Positions 50,940 through 53,464 of a stretch of 53,464 nt of DNA are shown here, piece after piece. The position numbers and the translations under genes are program-made. The stretch is from CAWEFA01 sp963808135 (GTDB lineage: Bacteria; Bacteroidota; Bacteroidia; Bacteroidales; DTGW01), in the NCBI GenBank assembly GCA_963808135.1, contig CAWEFA010000030.1, positions 1-53,464 of the forward strand. The letters run 5' to 3'. Below the pieces are notes generated by a model, which was not told where the DNA came from, did not search any database, and was given only the letters and a program-made list of their open reading frames with translations. Position 1 is the first letter of the stretch; each line of letters opens with the position of its first letter.

Positions 50940-53030
50940 ATGAAAAATTATGCTCCGGCAGACATCCGTAACTTCGCCGTCGTCGGCCACGCTTCGTCCG
51001 GCAAGACGATGCTTTGCGAGTCCATGCTCATGTGCGGCGGCGTCATCTCCCGCATGGGCCGCATCGCCGACGGCTCCACGGTGTCGGATTACCACATCAG
51101 CGAAAAGAACCGCCAGATTTCCGTCTCCGCTTCGCTGTTGCACACGGAGTGGATGGGGAAAAAGCTCAACATCATTGACACCCCCGGTTATCTCGACTTC
51201 ATCAGCGAAGGGCTGGGCGCGTTGCGCGTCGGCGATTTCGCGCTGGTGGTGATTCACGCGCAACACGGGATCGGCGTCGGCACCGACCGGGTGTGGGATT
51301 ACGCGACCCGCTACGGCATTCCGAAAATGATCGTCGTGAACGGGGTGGACAAGGAGAACGTGGATTTCGACGCGGTGGTGAAACAGGTGCAGGAGCGGTT
51401 TGGCCGGCACGTCTTTCCGTTGAGCATTCCGATGAATCCCGGCCCCGGCTTCAACCGGGTGCTGGACGTGTTGCGCAATGAAATTGTGACCTACGCGACC
51501 GATTCCAGCGGCAAATACAAGGAAGAGCCGGCCACCGGTGAATTGGAAACGAAGGTCAAGGAATTGCACCGCCAGTTGATCGAACACATCGCCGAGTCCG
51601 ACGACGAGTTGATGAACAAGTTTTTCGAGCAGGGCAGCCTGTCGGAGGAGGAATTTCGCGCCGGCATCCACGCGGCGGTGCAAAAGGAACAGTTGATTCC
51701 GCTGTTTTGCACTTCGGCGGAAAACAACATCGGCGTCGCGCGCCTGATGGATTTCATCGCCAAATACGGCTCGTCGCCCGTGGACCGCAAGAAGGTCAAG
51801 GCCCTCAACGCCAACGACGCGGAGGTGGAGGTCGGCTTGGACGATCCCGAACCGGTGCTTTACATTTTCAAGACGATGTCCGAGGCGCATTTCGGCGAAC
51901 TGTCGTTCTTCCGCATCTATTCGGGGTCGGTTTCCACCGGCATGGATTTGTACAACAGCGACCGCAAAGTCAATGAGCGCATCGGGCAGATTTACCTGCT
52001 CAACGGCCAGAACCGCGAGGCGGTCAACACCCTCGGCGCCGGCGACATCGCCGCGGCCGTCAAACTCAAGGACACGCACACCGGCAACACGCTGTGCCAC
52101 GCGAAGAAGGCCGTGAGGTTGTCGAAGGTCGTTTATCCCAAGCCCAACATCCATGCGTCGCTGGTCGCCAAGGTGAAGGGCGAGGAGGACAAAATCGCCT
52201 CCGGCCTCGCCGCGTTGCACGAGGAAGACCCAACTTTCCTCTATTTCGTGGATGCGGAACTGCACCAGACCGTCATCTCCGCGCAGGGCGAATTGCATCT
52301 GGAAGTCGTCGCCGACCGGTTGCGCCGCCGGTACAACGTCCACGTCGAACTGGCCGAGCCGCGCGTGCGTTATCGGGAAACCATCAAGGCCAAGGGCGAC
52401 TCGAAATACCGCCACAAGAAGCAGACCGGCGGTTCCGGACAATTTGCCGAGGTCTGGATGCGCATCGAACCGAAGCCGCGCGACACGGGCCTGGAGTTCA
52501 CCAACTCGCTGGTCGGCCAGAACGTGGACCGCGTGTTCGTGCCGTCCGTCGAGAAGGGCGTCAACCAGGCCTGCACCGAGGGCATCCTCGCCGGCTGCCG
52601 CGTGGTGGACGTGAAGGTTGATTTTTACGACGGCAAGATGCACCCGGTGGATTCCAAGGACATCGCGTTTCAAATCGCCGGTTACTTCGCGTTCAAGGAG
52701 GCGTTTACCGCCGCGCAGCCGTGTCTGCTGGAGCCGATCAACAACATTGAGATTCACATTCCGGACGATTGCATGGGCAAGGTGATGGGCGATCTATCGT
52801 CCCGGCGCGGCCGGATCCAGGGCATTGAAACCGACGGCGGTTTCCAGGTCATCAAGGCGCAGGTTCCGGTGAAGGACCTTTATCACTATTCCAGCAATCT
52901 CCGTTCGCTGACCGGCGGACGCGGCGTGCATACGGAAGAATTCAGCCATTACGAGGAAATGCCGCGCGACGCGGCGGAAAAGGTGGTTGAAGAGGCGAAG
53001 AAAAGGAAAGCCGCCGCCGAATCGCATTAA
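50940..53030 (+). CDS. EF-G-like translational GTPase (EF-G2/FusA2 type)
   Basis: The 696-residue protein has the EF-G domain order: G domain (about 8-260), domain II (about 290-380), and domains III-V with GELHLEVVADRLRRRY and IHIPDDCMGKVMGDLSSRRGRIQG. The P-loop is GHASSGKT (16-23). The G3 motif is DTPGYLDF (80-87), with Tyr instead of the catalytic His of EF-G, and G4 is NGVD (134-137) instead of NKxD. The DTPGY form is typical of the paralogous EF-G2 group, whose role is not canonical translocation. Codon use is strongly GC-biased, unlike genes left of 50640. The foreign origin is clear, the phylum inferred. Confidence 0.88.
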   Translation: MKNYAPADIRNFAVVGHASSGKTMLCESMLMCGGVISRMGRIADGSTVSDYHISEKNRQISVSASLLHTEWMGKKLNIIDTPGYLDFISEGLGALRVGDFALVVIHAQHGIGVGTDRVWDYATRYGIPKMIVVNGVDKENVDFDAVVKQVQERFGRHVFPLSIPMNPGPGFNRVLDVLRNEIVTYATDSSGKYKEEPATGELETKVKELHRQLIEHIAESDDELMNKFFEQGSLSEEEFRAGIHAAVQKEQLIPLFCTSAENNIGVARLMDFIAKYGSSPVDRKKVKALNANDAEVEVGLDDPEPVLYIFKTMSEAHFGELSFFRIYSGSVSTGMDLYNSDRKVNERIGQIYLLNGQNREAVNTLGAGDIAAAVKLKDTHTGNTLCHAKKAVRLSKVVYPKPNIHASLVAKVKGEEDKIASGLAALHEEDPTFLYFVDAELHQTVISAQGELHLEVVADRLRRRYNVHVELAEPRVRYRETIKAKGDSKYRHKKQTGGSGQFAEVWMRIEPKPRDTGLEFTNSLVGQNVDRVFVPSVEKGVNQACTEGILAGCRVVDVKVDFYDGKMHPVDSKDIAFQIAGYFAFKEAFTAAQPCLLEPINNIEIHIPDDCMGKVMGDLSSRRGRIQGIETDGGFQVIKAQVPVKDLYHYSSNLRSLTGGRGVHTEEFSHYEEMPRDAAEKVVEEAKKRKAAAESH

Positions 53031-53077
53031 AGCGACCATCGGCGGCGCCGGCCAAAGCCGGCAAAACCTGACGTTGA

Positions 53078-53326
53078 TTACGCCACGACCGTGGCGCGGC
53101 TGACTGCGGAATAGAGGGCGTCCTTGAGTTTGGCGCGCTTGAACTTCAGTTCGTCAAACGCCTGGTCGGTGGCGAACTCAATTTCCTCCTCAATCCGGCA
53201 GACCGCGTCGTCCAACTGGTGGTATTCCTCAAACATCTCACGGAATTTGTTGTTGCTCAGGCGCAGATGCCGGACGGTTTCACGATGTTCGGGGAATTCA
53301 CTCAGGAAAGGATGATGTATGTCCAT
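53078..53326 (-). CDS. YdcH family (DUF465) small protein
   Basis: This 82-residue, highly helical, charged protein of the YdcH/DUF465 family is recognisable by HHPFLSEFPEH at the start and the KLKDALYSAV ending with a coiled-coil middle (FEEYHQLDDAVCRIEEEIE). Function is unknown. It belongs to the same GC-rich block as the EF-G2-like gene, on the opposite strand, with convergent ends 47 bp apart. The remaining 138 bp to the contig end hold nothing I recognise. Confidence 0.85.
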   Translation of the reverse strand: MDIHHPFLSEFPEHRETVRHLRLSNNKFREMFEEYHQLDDAVCRIEEEIEFATDQAFDELKFKRAKLKDALYSAVSRATVVA

Positions 53327-53464
53327 AGACTGTTTAGACTGTTCAGTTTCAAGTTTGACAGTTTACTCACCACTGCGTTTGAACTTAGCCAATAAATTTT
53401 TTCTGTCAAGTGCCTTGCCGAAGAATGGCCGATTTTTTACGCGGGCTGGCTTAAATCGCGGGTC

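Noticed and set aside
50778..52757. 659-residue open frame on the minus strand
   Set aside because: It is the antisense of the EF-G2-like gene, open only because GC-rich codons rarely give stops; it has no recognisable domain.
1..53464. tRNA or rRNA genes
   Set aside because: I looked for the TpsiC-arm GGTTCRAATCC pattern and rRNA-like conserved stretches in the gaps by eye and found none. A tRNAscan run would be decisive.

Overview
The window looks like a metagenome-assembled contig, mostly from an uncultured, AT-rich Bacteroidota. Support for this: two type IX secretion (T9SS) cargo proteins with C-terminal sorting domains, a PorZ homologue, a TonB-dependent receptor with a CarboxypepD_reg-like N-terminus, DUF2723, two pyrophosphate-type phosphofructokinases, and TAnnTTTG promoter elements. 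Two joins do not look biological. Near 3745 the 5' part of typA runs tail-to-tail into the 5' part of metG, so both genes lose their 3' ends at one point. Near 50640 the 3' part of aspS runs into a GC-rich block with different codon use (EF-G2-like GTPase, YdcH), probably from another phylum and perhaps Verrucomicrobiota. I read the contig as three blocks: 1-3744, 3745-50640 and 50641-53464.

Layout. 1-2210: two nested insertion sequences. 2323-4626: the truncated typA/metG pair. 4803-8537: an S66 LD-carboxypeptidase, an isolated HypA, a cytidylate-kinase-like protein and a lysine 2,3-aminomutase with a strong terminator. 8795-14419: a propeller lactonase, a triple-repeat T9SS cargo protein, a pectate-lyase-fold protein and a small beta-barrel protein. 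14553-18449: two PPi-type phosphofructokinases around an ExbB/ExbD pair. 18484-24484: a TlpA-like protein with a degenerate active site, coaD, a MORN-like lipoprotein, and a TonB receptor next to a His/Cys-rich small protein. 24807-31751: a potassium-uptake region with a KimA-like transporter and kdpF-(small ORF)-kdpABC, without kdpDE. 31773-37805: a lipoprotein, a glycosyltransferase, a repeat-rich gap and a large GH2/PA14 T9SS enzyme. 37951-45622: DUF169, small envelope proteins, a methyltransferase, a sugar porter, DUF2723 and rdgB. 45713-50640: porZ, then fumC, an ArsC-like gene and aspS on the minus strand.

Most interesting signals. (1) A roughly 92-nt element occurs twice, at 13441 and 26979. 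The second copy is the 5' leader of kdpF and ends exactly on its start codon, with pairings that could hide that codon. (2) Nine 16-bp palindromes at 33504-33687 repeat at exactly 21 bp, with a 42-bp higher-order alternation. (3) A 38-codon membrane ORF lies between kdpF and kdpA and overlaps the kdpA start. (4) A perfect 26-bp palindrome lies between the TonB receptor and its metal-binding-like neighbour. Two genes (fumC, DUF2723) carry single-base frameshifts that look like sequencing or assembly errors. No rRNA, tRNA or CRISPR array was found.
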